A stretch of 26,446 nt of DNA from Uruburuella suis (GTDB lineage Bacteria; Pseudomonadota; Gammaproteobacteria; Burkholderiales; Neisseriaceae): contig NZ_SLXE01000031.1 in the NCBI RefSeq assembly GCF_004341385.1, positions 1-26,446 on the forward strand, in the 5' to 3' direction. Below, piece by piece: positions 1 to 7,247 of the stretch. Made by a program: the position numbers and the translations under genes. Below the pieces are notes generated by a model. The model was not told the DNA's origin, did no database searches, and saw only the letters and a program-made list of their open reading frames with translations. Numbering within the stretch: position 1 is the stretch's first letter; every line of letters begins with the position of its first letter.

Positions 1-73
1 CGAACAGGACCGTGAAACGACTCAGCGCCGATGATAGTGTGGATACCCATGTGAAAGTAGGTCACTGCCAGGC
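1..73 (+). rRNA. rrf: 5S ribosomal RNA, 3' part
   Basis: The first 73 bases match the 3' two thirds of a beta-proteobacterial 5S rRNA, including the conserved stretch around GATGATAGTGTGG and the closing strand ending GCCAGGC. About 40 bases of the 5' end lie outside the window. Its position before a strong terminator suggests it is the last gene of a 16S-23S-5S operon entering from the left. The exact 3' end is estimated from the expected pairing of the terminal stem. Confidence 0.9.
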
Positions 74-82
74 ACCCCTTCC

Positions 83-111
83 GAAGCCCCGCTGAATATC
101 AGCGGGGCTTC
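83..111 (+). terminator. Intrinsic terminator of the rRNA operon
   Basis: A perfect 13-bp stem (GAAGCCCCGCTGA with its complement) closes on a 3-base loop and is followed by TTCTT. It starts about 10 bases after the 5S rRNA, where an rrn terminator is expected. Unlike most terminators here it is not built from uptake sequences. Confidence 0.9.
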
Positions 112-173
112 TTCTTGGCGGCTGCGGCCTGCGGCCAATAGCCGGTCAATAGCCAATACGAAATAGCAGGCTT

Positions 174-214
174 AAAGGCCGTCTGAATACTCATACGGCT
201 TTCAGACGGCCTTT
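174..214 (+). terminator. Inverted DUS pair, second terminator after rrn
   Basis: AAAGGCCGTCTGAA and its reverse complement face each other across 13 bases and are followed by a short T run. It probably backs up the rRNA terminator and also supplies uptake sequences. The rest of 112-376 holds no convincing coding sequence. Confidence 0.7.
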
Positions 215-342
215 GGTGTGTTTGTTCAGTCTTAAAATAATCGATAGTAAATCACGTGCCGCGGTGGTGTTTTGAGCGTTGCAATGTCGGATGAGAATGA
301 GTTTGCATGGTATCGGACATATCACGCCAAAAGGCATTGGGC

Positions 343-348
343 TATAAT
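343..348 (+). promoter_or_regulatory. Putative -10 box of mpl
   Basis: TATAAT lies 28 bases before the mpl ATG, in the context GGGCTATAATACG. No good -35 hexamer is found at 16-18 bases. The implied leader is about 20 bases long and has no clear Shine-Dalgarno sequence. Confidence 0.5.
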
Positions 349-376
349 ACGTTTTTATTTTTCACACAGCACAATC

Positions 377-1759
377 ATGAAACATATCCATATTATCGGC
401 ATTGGCGGCACGTTTATGGGCGGCGTGGCCGCTATTGCAAAAGAAGCCGGCTTTAAGGTGAGCGGTTGCGATGCCAAAATGTATCCGCCGATGAGCACCC
501 AGCTCGAAGCGCTCGGCATTGATGTGCATGAGGGTTTTGATGTGGCGCAGTTGCAAGATTTTGCGGCTGATGTGTATGTGATTGGCAATGTGGCCAAACG
601 GGGCATGCCGGTGGTTGAGGCGATTCTCAATCGGGGTTTGCCTTATGTTTCCGGGCCGCAATGGTTGGCGGAAAATGTGTTGCACAGCCGTTGGGTGCTG
701 GCGGTGGCGGGCACGCACGGTAAAACCACCACGGCCAGCATGTTGGCTTGGGTGTTGGAGTATGCCGGTTTGGCGCCCGGTTTCCTAATCGGCGGGGTGC
801 CGCAAAATTTCAGTGTGTCGGCGCGCTTGCCGCAAGCGCCTGCTCAAGATTCGGGCAGCCGTTCGCCGTTTTTCGTGATTGAAGCCGATGAATATGATAC
901 GGCTTTTTTCGATAAGCGCAGCAAATTTGTGCATTACCGCCCACGAACATGTGTGTTGAATAATCTTGAATTCGATCATGCCGATATTTTTGCGGATTTG
1001 GCCGCGATTCAAACCCAATTTCATCATTTGGTGCGCACCGTGCCGGGTGAAGGGCTGATTGTCTGCAACGGCACGGAGCCTGCCCTGCGCGAAACGCTCG
1101 ATAAAGGCTGCTGGACGCCGGTGGAATTTTTTGGCAACCACGATGGCTGGCAGGTGGCCAATGTGCAGGCCGATGGGGCATTTGATGTGCGTTTACACGG
1201 TGAAAAAGTGGGGCATGTGGCTTGGGTGCTGATGGGTGAGCACAACCGGCTGAATGCTTTGGCCGCTATTGCGGCTGCCCGTCATGTGGGTGTGTCTGTT
1301 GCGGCGGCATGTGAAGCCTTGGGGGATTTTAAAAATGTGAAGCGGCGCATGGAAATCAAAGGCACGCAAAACGGCATCACGGTATATGATGATTTTGCCC
1401 ACCACCCCACCGCCATTGCCACCACCGTGGCCGGCTTGCGTCAAAAAGTGGGCAAGGCACGCATCTTGGCGGTGCTGGAGCCGCGCTCAAACACGATGAA
1501 GCTGGGCAGCATGAAAGCGGCTTTACCCGAGAGCCTGCAAGCGGCGGATCAGGTGTTTTGCTATGCGGGAGAAGTGGATTGGGATGTGGCTGAAGCGCTG
1601 GCACCTTTGGGCGAGAAGTTGCATGTAGGCGGGGATTTTGAGGCTTTTGTGGCAGAAATTGTGCACGAAACGAGAACAGGCGATCATATTTTGGTGATGA
1701 GCAACGGCGGTTTTGGCGGAATACACGATAAGCTGCTGCTGGCGCTGAAACAGGGCTGA
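377..1759 (+). CDS. mpl: UDP-N-acetylmuramate:L-alanyl-gamma-D-glutamyl-meso-diaminopimelate ligase
   Basis: This cytoplasmic Mur-ligase family enzyme joins recycled murein tripeptide to UDP-MurNAc, returning it to peptidoglycan synthesis. The 460-residue length fits the family. The N-terminus (MKHIHIIGIGGTFMGG) is the MurC/Mpl nucleotide-binding loop, and the ATP loop AGTHGKTTT lies at about residues 111-119. It is followed by EADEYDTAFFDKRSKF, NNLEFDHADIF and GEHNRLNALAA, which together are typical of Mpl rather than MurC. An in-frame ATG at 272 would add 35 residues upstream of the glycine-rich loop; the ATG at 377 is preferred because family members start there and a TATAAT box lies between the two. 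The gene is monocistronic, between the rrn operon and a DUS hairpin. Confidence 0.95.
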   Translation: MKHIHIIGIGGTFMGGVAAIAKEAGFKVSGCDAKMYPPMSTQLEALGIDVHEGFDVAQLQDFAADVYVIGNVAKRGMPVVEAILNRGLPYVSGPQWLAENVLHSRWVLAVAGTHGKTTTASMLAWVLEYAGLAPGFLIGGVPQNFSVSARLPQAPAQDSGSRSPFFVIEADEYDTAFFDKRSKFVHYRPRTCVLNNLEFDHADIFADLAAIQTQFHHLVRTVPGEGLIVCNGTEPALRETLDKGCWTPVEFFGNHDGWQVANVQADGAFDVRLHGEKVGHVAWVLMGEHNRLNALAAIAAARHVGVSVAAACEALGDFKNVKRRMEIKGTQNGITVYDDFAHHPTAIATTVAGLRQKVGKARILAVLEPRSNTMKLGSMKAALPESLQAADQVFCYAGEVDWDVAEALAPLGEKLHVGGDFEAFVAEIVHETRTGDHILVMSNGGFGGIHDKLLLALKQG

Positions 1760-1796
1760 TGCCGATTCAAATAAATAAATCATTGTTGTGTAATAT

Positions 1797-1833
1797 GCAA
1801 AGGCCGTTTGAAAACCTTTCAGACGGCCTTTGC
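1797..1833 (+). terminator. DUS-pair terminator of mpl
   Basis: The hairpin has arms from GCAAAGGCCG to CGGCCTTTGC around ACC. The left DUS carries one change (CGTTTGAA), giving a G-T pair in the stem. It starts 37 bases after the mpl stop. Confidence 0.75.
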
Positions 1834-1902
1834 ATAACTCAAGCCCGCTGCTTCTGTGCAGGTAGGCGCTTAGGTTTGAAGCGAACCCAATCTGCCTTGT
1901 TA

Positions 1903-2092
1903 TACCAATTCTAAAAAATAACCTTACAAAATAAAAGCAGTTCGGCAGCATCATTCGCGTAGGTCGGATTCTTGAATCCGACGTTTGGCCAACGGCCAAA
2001 GCGATGTGCGTGCCTTGTTCTGCGAACAAGTGTCGGATTCGAGAATCCGACCTACAGGCTGCCTGTTTGTATATTATTTTTTCGAATGGGTA
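1903..2092. mobile_element. MITE-like element, long form (copy 1), with REP modules
   Basis: This 190-bp element has inverted ends (TACCAATTCTAAAAAATAA at left, TTATTTTTTCGAATGGGTA at right) and is flanked by the direct repeat TTA (1900-1902 and 2093-2095). Inside are an outward-facing pair of GTAGG hairpins (1959-1982 and 2032-2055, TCGGATTC stems) and small hairpins at 1985-1998 and 2013-2030. There is no transposase gene. A second copy of the same length lies at 10271-10460. It is best read as a non-autonomous insertion element carrying a BIME-like core. Confidence 0.75.
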
Positions 2093-2095
2093 TTA

Positions 2096-2196
2096 TACCA
2101 ATCCAAAAAATAACCTAACTTCGTTGTCTTGCTTTGCCGTACTCGTTGTACTGTCGCAGGCTTGCAGCCTTGTTAGCTTACTTTTTTGAATGGGTA
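2096..2196. mobile_element. MITE-like element, short form (copy 2)
   Basis: This 101-bp element has the same kind of ends as its neighbour (TACCAATCCAAAAAATAA and CTTTTTTGAATGGGTA) but a different core. It is flanked by TTA on both sides (2093-2095 and 2197-2199), and the left TTA is shared with copy 1, so the two sit in tandem. The core resembles the element at 19241-19344 read in the opposite direction. Together the two elements fill most of the space between mpl and the next gene. Confidence 0.75.
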
Positions 2197-2218
2197 TTAC
2201 TATGAAGCAATAAGCATT

Positions 2219-2255
2219 AAAAATGCCGTCTGAACGATTTCAGACGGCATTTTTT
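2219..2255 (-). terminator. AT-dialect DUS hairpin, bidirectional terminator
   Basis: Two ATGCCGTCTGAA copies face each other across a short loop with A/T runs on both sides, so it can end transcripts from either strand. It lies 8 bases beyond the stop of the minus-strand gene at 2263. The AT dialect is the minority form in this window. Confidence 0.75.
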
Positions 2256-2262
2256 GTTTTCT

Positions 2263-2682
2263 TCAATCAGCTATTTGCCCGCCTTGGGCTTGCTCCAATT
2301 TCTGACGTGCGTTTTGCACGGCTTGCTCCAGGCCCTGAATGCGCTGCTGATAGCGGGCATAATTGCGCTCATTGCCATAGCGCACTTGTCGGCCGGCCTC
2401 TAGATTCTTTTGTGCCTGCGCCAATTCTTCCTGCGCGCGCTGCACATCGCTTTGATGGCTGCTGGCTGCGGGCGCTGCTGCAGGTGCTTCTGTGTTGCGA
2501 ATGGCAGGCACAGGGGCAGCGCTGTAAATGCTGGGCGCGCCCAAGTTGGCCGGCCGGCAATGGCTGCCGCTAGGGTTTTGGGTGTAAGTGGTTTGGCCGT
2601 TTTTGCCGCTGCACTCATACACAGAAGCGGCAACAGCAGGCGCAGCGGTGCTCATTAGCAAAATGGCCCATATTTTTTTCAT
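2263..2682 (-). CDS. Secreted DUF4124-like protein with C-terminal coiled coil
   Basis: The 139-residue product starts with a clear signal peptide (MKKIWAILLMSTAAPAVAAS, cleavage likely after AVA near residue 18). A short segment follows (VYECSGKNGQTTYTQNP), matching the DUF4124 pattern of periplasmic proteins: Y-C near the start, then TYT.NP. Residues 50-75 are Ala/Pro-rich, and residues 78-135 are a Gln/Glu/Ala-rich helix with heptad character (QRAQEELAQAQKNLEAG). It is probably periplasmic or envelope-attached; its role is not known. It is transcribed toward an AT-DUS terminator. Upstream Shine-Dalgarno complementarity is weak. Confidence 0.8.
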   Translation of the reverse strand: MKKIWAILLMSTAAPAVAASVYECSGKNGQTTYTQNPSGSHCRPANLGAPSIYSAAPVPAIRNTEAPAAAPAASSHQSDVQRAQEELAQAQKNLEAGRQVRYGNERNYARYQQRIQGLEQAVQNARQKLEQAQGGQIAD

Positions 2683-2746
2683 GGCAGGCTCGTTAATTAG
2701 GGTTTAAAAGAAGATGAAGACAATATAAGCATTTGTGCATACGTTT

Positions 2747-2947
2747 TCAAGCCAGCCAGAAATACCACACCGCGAATAAAACCAGCGCCACCAAAATATT
2801 GCTGGCGATAATCAGCCACCAGCCCATCCGCGCAGCCGGCCGGCTGCTTTGCGGCTTGCCGCGCCGGATATAGAAAAACGGGCTGAGCAGCACGGAGAGG
2901 GCGGACACCAGAATAATGATGGTGTAGTAGATTTTTTCAGTGCTCAA
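2747..2947 (-). CDS. Small membrane protein with two predicted helices
   Basis: From a TTG codon at 2947 this reads as 66 residues with two hydrophobic spans, YYTIIILVSALSVLLSPFFY and WLIIASNILVALVLFAVWYF, separated by a basic loop (RRGKPQSSRPAARMG). It is probably an inner-membrane protein with a short cytoplasmic loop. The start is uncertain: no ATG is available, a GGA lies about 8 bases before the TTG, and the frame stays open to a TTG at 3007. That longer form would translate through a DUS, which makes it unlikely. No function is recognised. Confidence 0.6.
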   Translation of the reverse strand: MSTEKIYYTIIILVSALSVLLSPFFYIRRGKPQSSRPAARMGWWLIIASNILVALVLFAVWYFWLA

Positions 2948-3052
2948 AATATTTCCATTAATAATAAAATAAAATAATAAAGGCCGTCTGAAATAATTTA
3001 AATTCAATCAATTAAAGAAGTTTAGGAAGTTTAAATAAAGGTGAGCCATAAA

Positions 3053-3075
3053 AATCAAACATGTATTATTTGATT
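3053..3075. promoter_or_regulatory. Inverted repeat upstream of gldA, possible operator
   Basis: AATCAAA and TTTGATT form a perfect 7-bp inverted repeat separated by 9 bases, 81 bases before the gldA start. The adjoining TTTGACGCAATATCAAG resembles an FNR site but has one extra spacer base. The regulator is unknown. Confidence 0.3.
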
Positions 3076-3155
3076 TGACGCAATATCAAGCAGACTCAGC
3101 AGTGTATATTTGTAGTTAAATTTCAACGACACACACCCACAGAAAGGAATTTGAA

Positions 3156-4256
3156 ATGGCTGCCGTTAAATCCATCACCTCTCCGATGAAATTTCTGATC
3201 CAAGCCGGCTTGCTGGCCGATTTGGGCAAACACATCAAACAATACGGCGATGCCGGCCTGATTATCTGCGACCCCTTTATCGCCGAAAAAGCCGCAGCCG
3301 ATTCAAAAGCGAGCTTGGCTGAACACGGCGTGAAAGGCGTGTTTACCGTGTTTGGCGGCGAGTCGTCTGATGAAGAAATCAACCGCCAGCAAGCCGAATT
3401 CGACCAAGCCGGCTGCCGCTTTGTGGTGGGCATCGGCGGCGGTAAAACGCTCGACACCGCCAAAGCCGTAGCTTACTACAAAAACGTGCCGGTGGTGATT
3501 TTCCCCACGCTGGCTTCCACCGATGCGCCCTGCACCGCGCTGACTGTGGTTTACAATGCCGACGGCTCGTTTAACCGCTATCTTTTCCTGCCGAATAACC
3601 CCAACGCCGTGCTGGCCGACACCAAATTGCTGGCCGCCGAGCCGGCGCGCTTTTTCGCCGCCGGTGTGGGCGACGGCTTGGCCACTTATTTTGAAGCGCG
3701 CACCTGCTATGCCAGCAACGGCATCAATCTGGTGCTGATGCAGCCGAGCCTGGCCGGTTTGGGCATTGCCAAAATGTGTTATGAAACCATACGCGATTAC
3801 GCGCCGCAGGCCATGAGCGCCGTGGCGGCCAAAGCGGTGACACCCGCGTTGGAACGCACCATCGAAGCCACTATTTACATGAGCGGCGTGGGTGCCGAAT
3901 CCGGCGGTTTGGCGGCGGCGCACGCGATTCACAACGGCATGACCGCGGTGCACGATCTGCACGGCGCGATGCACGGCGAAAAAGTGGCTTTCGGCTTGGT
4001 TACCCAATTGGTGATGGAAGGGGTGCCGTCTGAAGAATTGGAAGAAGTGATCGGCATCATCAAAGCCGTGGGTCTGCCGCTTACCTTGGCCGATTTGGGT
4101 TTGAAAGAATTCAAAGAAGCCGAATGGCGCCAAGTGGCCGAACTTTCCTGCGCCGAGGGCGAAACCATCCACAACGAGCCTTTCAAGGTAACACCGGACA
4201 TGGTTTACGATGCGATTGTGGCCGCCGATCAGCTCTTGCAGCAATATAAAGACTGA
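3156..4256 (+). CDS. gldA: Glycerol dehydrogenase (NAD-dependent, metal-containing)
   Basis: GldA oxidises glycerol to dihydroxyacetone with NAD+, or works in reverse as a ketone or glyoxal reductase. It is a cytoplasmic enzyme of the iron-containing alcohol dehydrogenase superfamily. The 366 residues show the nucleotide-binding GGGKTLDTAK (about 94-103) and the segment STDAPCT (121-127). The metal ligands correspond to D173 (GDGLATYFEA), H256 (AAHAIHNG) and H273 (AMHGEKVAFG). A Shine-Dalgarno AAAGGAA sits 8 bases before the ATG. The coding sequence contains a DUS core at 4025-4034, read in frame as PSE. It is monocistronic with a DUS terminator. The physiological substrate is not shown by sequence. 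Confidence 0.93.
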   Translation: MAAVKSITSPMKFLIQAGLLADLGKHIKQYGDAGLIICDPFIAEKAAADSKASLAEHGVKGVFTVFGGESSDEEINRQQAEFDQAGCRFVVGIGGGKTLDTAKAVAYYKNVPVVIFPTLASTDAPCTALTVVYNADGSFNRYLFLPNNPNAVLADTKLLAAEPARFFAAGVGDGLATYFEARTCYASNGINLVLMQPSLAGLGIAKMCYETIRDYAPQAMSAVAAKAVTPALERTIEATIYMSGVGAESGGLAAAHAIHNGMTAVHDLHGAMHGEKVAFGLVTQLVMEGVPSEELEEVIGIIKAVGLPLTLADLGLKEFKEAEWRQVAELSCAEGETIHNEPFKVTPDMVYDAIVAADQLLQQYKD

Positions 4257-4271
4257 GCGCGCGATAAATAA

Positions 4272-4310
4272 AGCAAAGGCCGTCTGAAAGGTTTCAGACG
4301 GCCTTTGCTT
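4272..4310 (+). terminator. DUS-pair terminator of gldA
   Basis: AGCAAAGGCCGTCTGAAA and its complement form an almost perfect stem closing on GG, 16 bases after the gldA stop. Confidence 0.85.
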
Positions 4311-4367
4311 TGTTCAGAAACAATCTGAGCATCATCAAGAAAAGAAAAACATTGTGCTGGCGAACAC

Positions 4368-4505
4368 TATAGTGAAATGCAAGAAAAATTGATACGAAAC
4401 TGCCGTAGGTTAGTTTGATAAACCCAGCGTTTCAGACGGCTTGTGGATTTGTTGAGTTTGCAACCCAACCTACCCCCGTATCACTTTTTTATGCATTCCA
4501 CTATA
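4368..4505. mobile_element. Correia-like MITE with REP core (copy 1)
   Basis: This 138-bp element is bounded by inverted ends TATAGTGAAATGC and TGCATTCCACTATA. Its middle holds a GTAGG hairpin unit (4405-4429, decayed TTGGGTT-type stem) and an opposing unit ending in CAACCCAACCTAC. The ends share TATAGTGGA with Correia/NEMIS elements, but the rest differs. Related copies lie at 9416-9567 and 14751-14900. It occupies the space between gldA and ybiT. Confidence 0.7.
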
Positions 4506-4534
4506 TATACCCGCCCGGCTTCGGCTTGCGCCCG

Positions 4535-4561
4535 AAGGCCGTCTGAACATTCAGACGGTCT
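4535..4561. terminator. Inverted DUS pair upstream of ybiT
   Basis: AGGCCGTCTGAA and TTCAGACGGTCT nearly touch, forming a hairpin with a very short loop and one mismatched end base. It sits between the MITE and the ybiT promoter and may insulate ybiT from upstream transcription. Confidence 0.5.
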
Positions 4562-4591
4562 CAAGATACCACGGCAGCAGATGGCCGAATA

Positions 4592-4600
4592 TGATACAAT
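4592..4600 (+). promoter_or_regulatory. Putative extended -10 promoter of ybiT
   Basis: TGATACAAT combines a TG extension with a -10-like TACAAT, 44 bases before the ATG. The sequence where a -35 box would lie is poor. Similar TACAAT boxes precede proS and hda. Confidence 0.4.
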
Positions 4601-4644
4601 CGCCGCCGATTTAAATGATTCTTTTGCAAAAGGTTTATTGAAAA

Positions 4645-6270
4645 ATGATTTCTACCAACGGCATTACCATGCAGTTTGGCGCCAAGCCGCTGTTTGAAAA
4701 TGTATCTGTGAAATTCGGCGAAGGCAACCGCTACGGCCTAATCGGCGCCAACGGCTCGGGCAAGTCGACTTTTATGAAAATCCTCGGCGGCGATTTGGAG
4801 CCCAGCGGCGGTGAAGTGGCGATTGAAAACGGCGTGCGCTTGGGCAAATTGCGTCAAGACCAATTCGCTTATGAAGACATGCGCGTGCTCGATGTGGTGA
4901 TGATGGGGCATGTGGAAATGTGGGCGGCGATGACCGAGCGCGATGCGATTTATGCCAATCTCGATGCCACCGAAGACGATTATATGCGTGCGGCCGATTT
5001 GGAAGCCAAGTTCGCCGAATACGACGGCTACACCGCCGAAGCGCGCGCCGGCGAGCTTTTGAGCGGCGTGGGCATTTCCGAAGATTTGCACAATGCGCTG
5101 ATGAGCGAAGTGGCGCCCGGCTTCAAGCTGCGGGTGTTGCTGGCGCAGGCTTTGTTTTCCAAGCCCGATGTGCTCTTGCTCGACGAGCCCACCAATAACT
5201 TGGACATCAACACCATCCGCTGGCTCGAAGGCGTGTTGAACCAATACGATTCCACCATGATCATCATCTCGCACGACCGCCACTTTCTCAACGAAGTGTG
5301 CACGCATATGGCCGATGTGGATTACAACAGCATCACCATTTATCCGGGCAATTATGATGACTACATGCTCGCTTCGGCGCAATCGCGCGAACGGGCGATG
5401 AAAGACAACGCCAAAGCCAAAGAACGCCTGCAAGAGCTGCAAGAATTTGTGGCGCGCTTTTCGGCCAACAAATCCAAAGCCCGCCAAGCCACCAGCCGCT
5501 TGAAACAGGCCGATAAAATCAAGTCGGAAATGGTCGAGGTGAAACCTTCTACCCGCCAAAACCCGTATATCCGCTTTGAAGCCGACGAAAAAAGCAAGCT
5601 GCACCGCCAAGCGGTGGAAGCGGCCGGCGTGGCCAAGCGCTTTGATGTGCCTTTGTTTAAAAACCTCAATTTCATGCTCGATGCCGGCGAGCGCCTGGCG
5701 ATTATCGGCCCCAACGGCGCGGGCAAATCCACGCTGCTCAAATTGCTGGCCGGTGCGTTTGCCCCTGAATACAGCGAAGGCTTGGCCGCCGATGCCGGCC
5801 ACATCAAATGGGCGGAAAAAGCCAATGTCGGCTACTACCCGCAAGACCATGAAAACGATTTCGATGTGGAAATGAACCTCACCGAATGGATGCGCCAATG
5901 GGGGCAGGAGGGCGACGACGAGCAAGTCATCCGCGGCACCCTCGGCCGCCTGCTTTTCGGCAGCAACGATGTGGTGAAACAGGTGCAGGTGCTCTCCGGC
6001 GGCGAAAAAGGCCGCATGCTCTACGGCAAGCTGATTTTGCTCAAGCCCAATGTGCTGGTGATGGATGAGCCCACCAACCACATGGATATGGAAAGCATCG
6101 AATCGCTCAATATGGCGCTGGAAAAATACAACGGCACGCTGATTTTCGTGTCGCACGACCGCCAGTTTGTGTCCTCGCTGGCTACCCAGATTATCGAGCT
6201 CGACGGCCAAGGCGGCTACGAGCATTATTTGGGCGATTATGAAAGCTATCTGGATAAAAAAGGCGTGTAA
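4645..6270 (+). CDS. ybiT: ABC-F family ATPase, YbiT type
   Basis: ABC-F proteins are soluble twin-ATPase factors that bind the ribosome E site and adjust translation. The 541 residues contain Walker A GANGSGKST (34-42), an atypical first signature VAPGFKLR (156-163) and Walker B LLLDEPTNNLD (177-187). A charged linker follows (about 240-300). The second half has Walker A GPNGAGKST (355-363), signature LSGGEK (450-455) and Walker B MDEPTNHMD (473-481). The replacement of LSGGQ by VAPG in the first half and the overall wording match E. coli YbiT rather than EttA, Uup or YheS. The stop codon TAA (6268-6270) is also the left target repeat of the MITE that follows. The cellular role of YbiT remains poorly defined. 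Confidence 0.92.
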   Translation: MISTNGITMQFGAKPLFENVSVKFGEGNRYGLIGANGSGKSTFMKILGGDLEPSGGEVAIENGVRLGKLRQDQFAYEDMRVLDVVMMGHVEMWAAMTERDAIYANLDATEDDYMRAADLEAKFAEYDGYTAEARAGELLSGVGISEDLHNALMSEVAPGFKLRVLLAQALFSKPDVLLLDEPTNNLDINTIRWLEGVLNQYDSTMIIISHDRHFLNEVCTHMADVDYNSITIYPGNYDDYMLASAQSRERAMKDNAKAKERLQELQEFVARFSANKSKARQATSRLKQADKIKSEMVEVKPSTRQNPYIRFEADEKSKLHRQAVEAAGVAKRFDVPLFKNLNFMLDAGERLAIIGPNGAGKSTLLKLLAGAFAPEYSEGLAADAGHIKWAEKANVGYYPQDHENDFDVEMNLTEWMRQWGQEGDDEQVIRGTLGRLLFGSNDVVKQVQVLSGGEKGRMLYGKLILLKPNVLVMDEPTNHMDMESIESLNMALEKYNGTLIFVSHDRQFVSSLATQIIELDGQGGYEHYLGDYESYLDKKGV

Positions 6271-6372
6271 TACACATCTCAAAAAATAATCTTACTGCGT
6301 TGACTCGCCCTGTCGTGCTATTGGCATTGCCGGCGGCTCGCCGCTTGGTTGGCTTGCTATTTTGAATGGGTA
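6271..6372. mobile_element. MITE-like element, short form (copy 3), inserted at the ybiT stop
   Basis: This 102-bp element begins TACACATCTCAAAAAATAA and ends TATTTTGAATGGGTA. It is flanked by TAA at 6268-6270 and 6373-6375; the left TAA is the ybiT stop codon. The core is the most diverged of the short forms but keeps GCGGCTCGCCG and the CTTACTGCGTTG region. No coding capacity. Confidence 0.7.
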
Positions 6373-6386
6373 TAAGCTTTTTAACA

Positions 6387-6428
6387 GAGCAAAGGCCGTC
6401 TGAAAAATGTTTCAGACGGCCTTTGGTT
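6387..6428. terminator. DUS-pair hairpin between convergent ybiT and can
   Basis: AAAGGCCGTCTGAAA and TTTCAGACGGCCTTT face each other across AATG. It lies between the 3' ends of two convergent genes and can serve both. Confidence 0.75.
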
Positions 6429-6506
6429 ATCATCAAAAATTTGAATAACTGTTTATAAACAATAGGTTGATATTTTTACCGGGCAGCGTATTGCCCGCTT
6501 GCCTGC

Positions 6507-7163
6507 CTACATCGACCATTCGCTGTCGGTTAAATCGTAAATCCGCTGAATGTCGCTCAAAATGCCTTTGAAATCAATATTTAAATCTTTCAGACGGCCT
6601 GTGCGGATATCAAACACCCAGCCGTGCACGGTGGGGTATTGCTCGTGCAGATAGCGTTTTTGCACACAGGCGATTTTAATCAGATTGATGCATTGCTCCT
6701 GCACGTTTAATTCCACCAAGCGATCGTAGCGCGCCTGCTCGTCGGCAATCGCATCAAGCTCATCGCGGTGCAGGCGGTAAACATCGCGTATGGTGCGCAG
6801 CCACGGGTTGAGCAAGCCATAATCGCGCGGCTGCATGGCCGCCAAAATGCCGCCGCACTGATAATGGCCGCACACCACAATATGCTTCACCTTCAAATGC
6901 TCCACCGCATAGCGCACCACCGAAGCAGCGTTGATGTCGAGCGCATTGACCATATTGGCGATGTTGCGGTGCACAAACACTTCGCCCGGTGCCATGCCCA
7001 TCATTTCTTCGGCGCTCACACGGCTGTCGGCGCAGCCGATATAAAGATAATCCGGCGTTTGCGCGGCAGAGAGCGTGTCGAAAAAATGCGGGTCGGCCTG
7101 CAATTTCTGCTCGGCCCACAGGCGGTTGTGTTCGAAAATATCTTGTTGGGTTTTATGGGCCAT
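6507..7163 (-). CDS. can: Beta-class carbonic anhydrase
   Basis: The enzyme interconverts CO2 and bicarbonate in the cytoplasm, supplying bicarbonate to carboxylases. The 218 residues show the beta-class zinc site: C44, D46 and R48 in GCADSR, with H100 and C103 in CGHYQCGG. The helper region MMGMAPGEVFVHRNIAN (about 54-70) is typical of the family. An AGGA Shine-Dalgarno lies about 9 bases before the ATG. A full AG-DUS at 6589-6600 is read in frame as GRLK near the C-terminus. The gene is convergent with ybiT and divergent from proS, with a 460-base shared upstream region that contains DnaA-box-like sites. Confidence 0.95.
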   Translation of the reverse strand: MAHKTQQDIFEHNRLWAEQKLQADPHFFDTLSAAQTPDYLYIGCADSRVSAEEMMGMAPGEVFVHRNIANMVNALDINAASVVRYAVEHLKVKHIVVCGHYQCGGILAAMQPRDYGLLNPWLRTIRDVYRLHRDELDAIADEQARYDRLVELNVQEQCINLIKIACVQKRYLHEQYPTVHGWVFDIRTGRLKDLNIDFKGILSDIQRIYDLTDSEWSM

Positions 7164-7247
7164 ATTATTGTCCTGATTGAAGTGTGTGGTTGCTATATTA
7201 TCGAAACGCTTACTTTAGCCCCAACAAACGCAGCGGGCAAGTGCGGG

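Noticed and set aside
272..376. Upstream extension of mpl from an ATG at 272
   Set aside because: The extra 35 residues are unlike the family, and a TATAAT box lies inside them.
2004..2189. Small plus-strand frame within the MITEs
   Set aside because: Entirely inside repeat elements; the related copy at 10372 diverges in its continuation, as expected for non-coding repeats.
3071..3089. FNR box before gldA
   Set aside because: TTGAC and ATCAA half-sites are separated by five bases instead of four and the first half is imperfect; kept only as part of a possible operator region.
3303..4244. Minus-strand 313-codon frame opposite gldA
   Set aside because: Low-complexity His/Gly/Phe composition typical of antisense translation; gldA is intact.
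4738..6282. Long minus-strand open frame (514 codons) opposite ybiT
   Set aside because: It is a shadow of the ybiT reading frame: rich in His, Ala, Val and Phe as expected from antisense of GC-biased codons, with no recognisable domain, while the plus strand encodes a full ABC-F protein.
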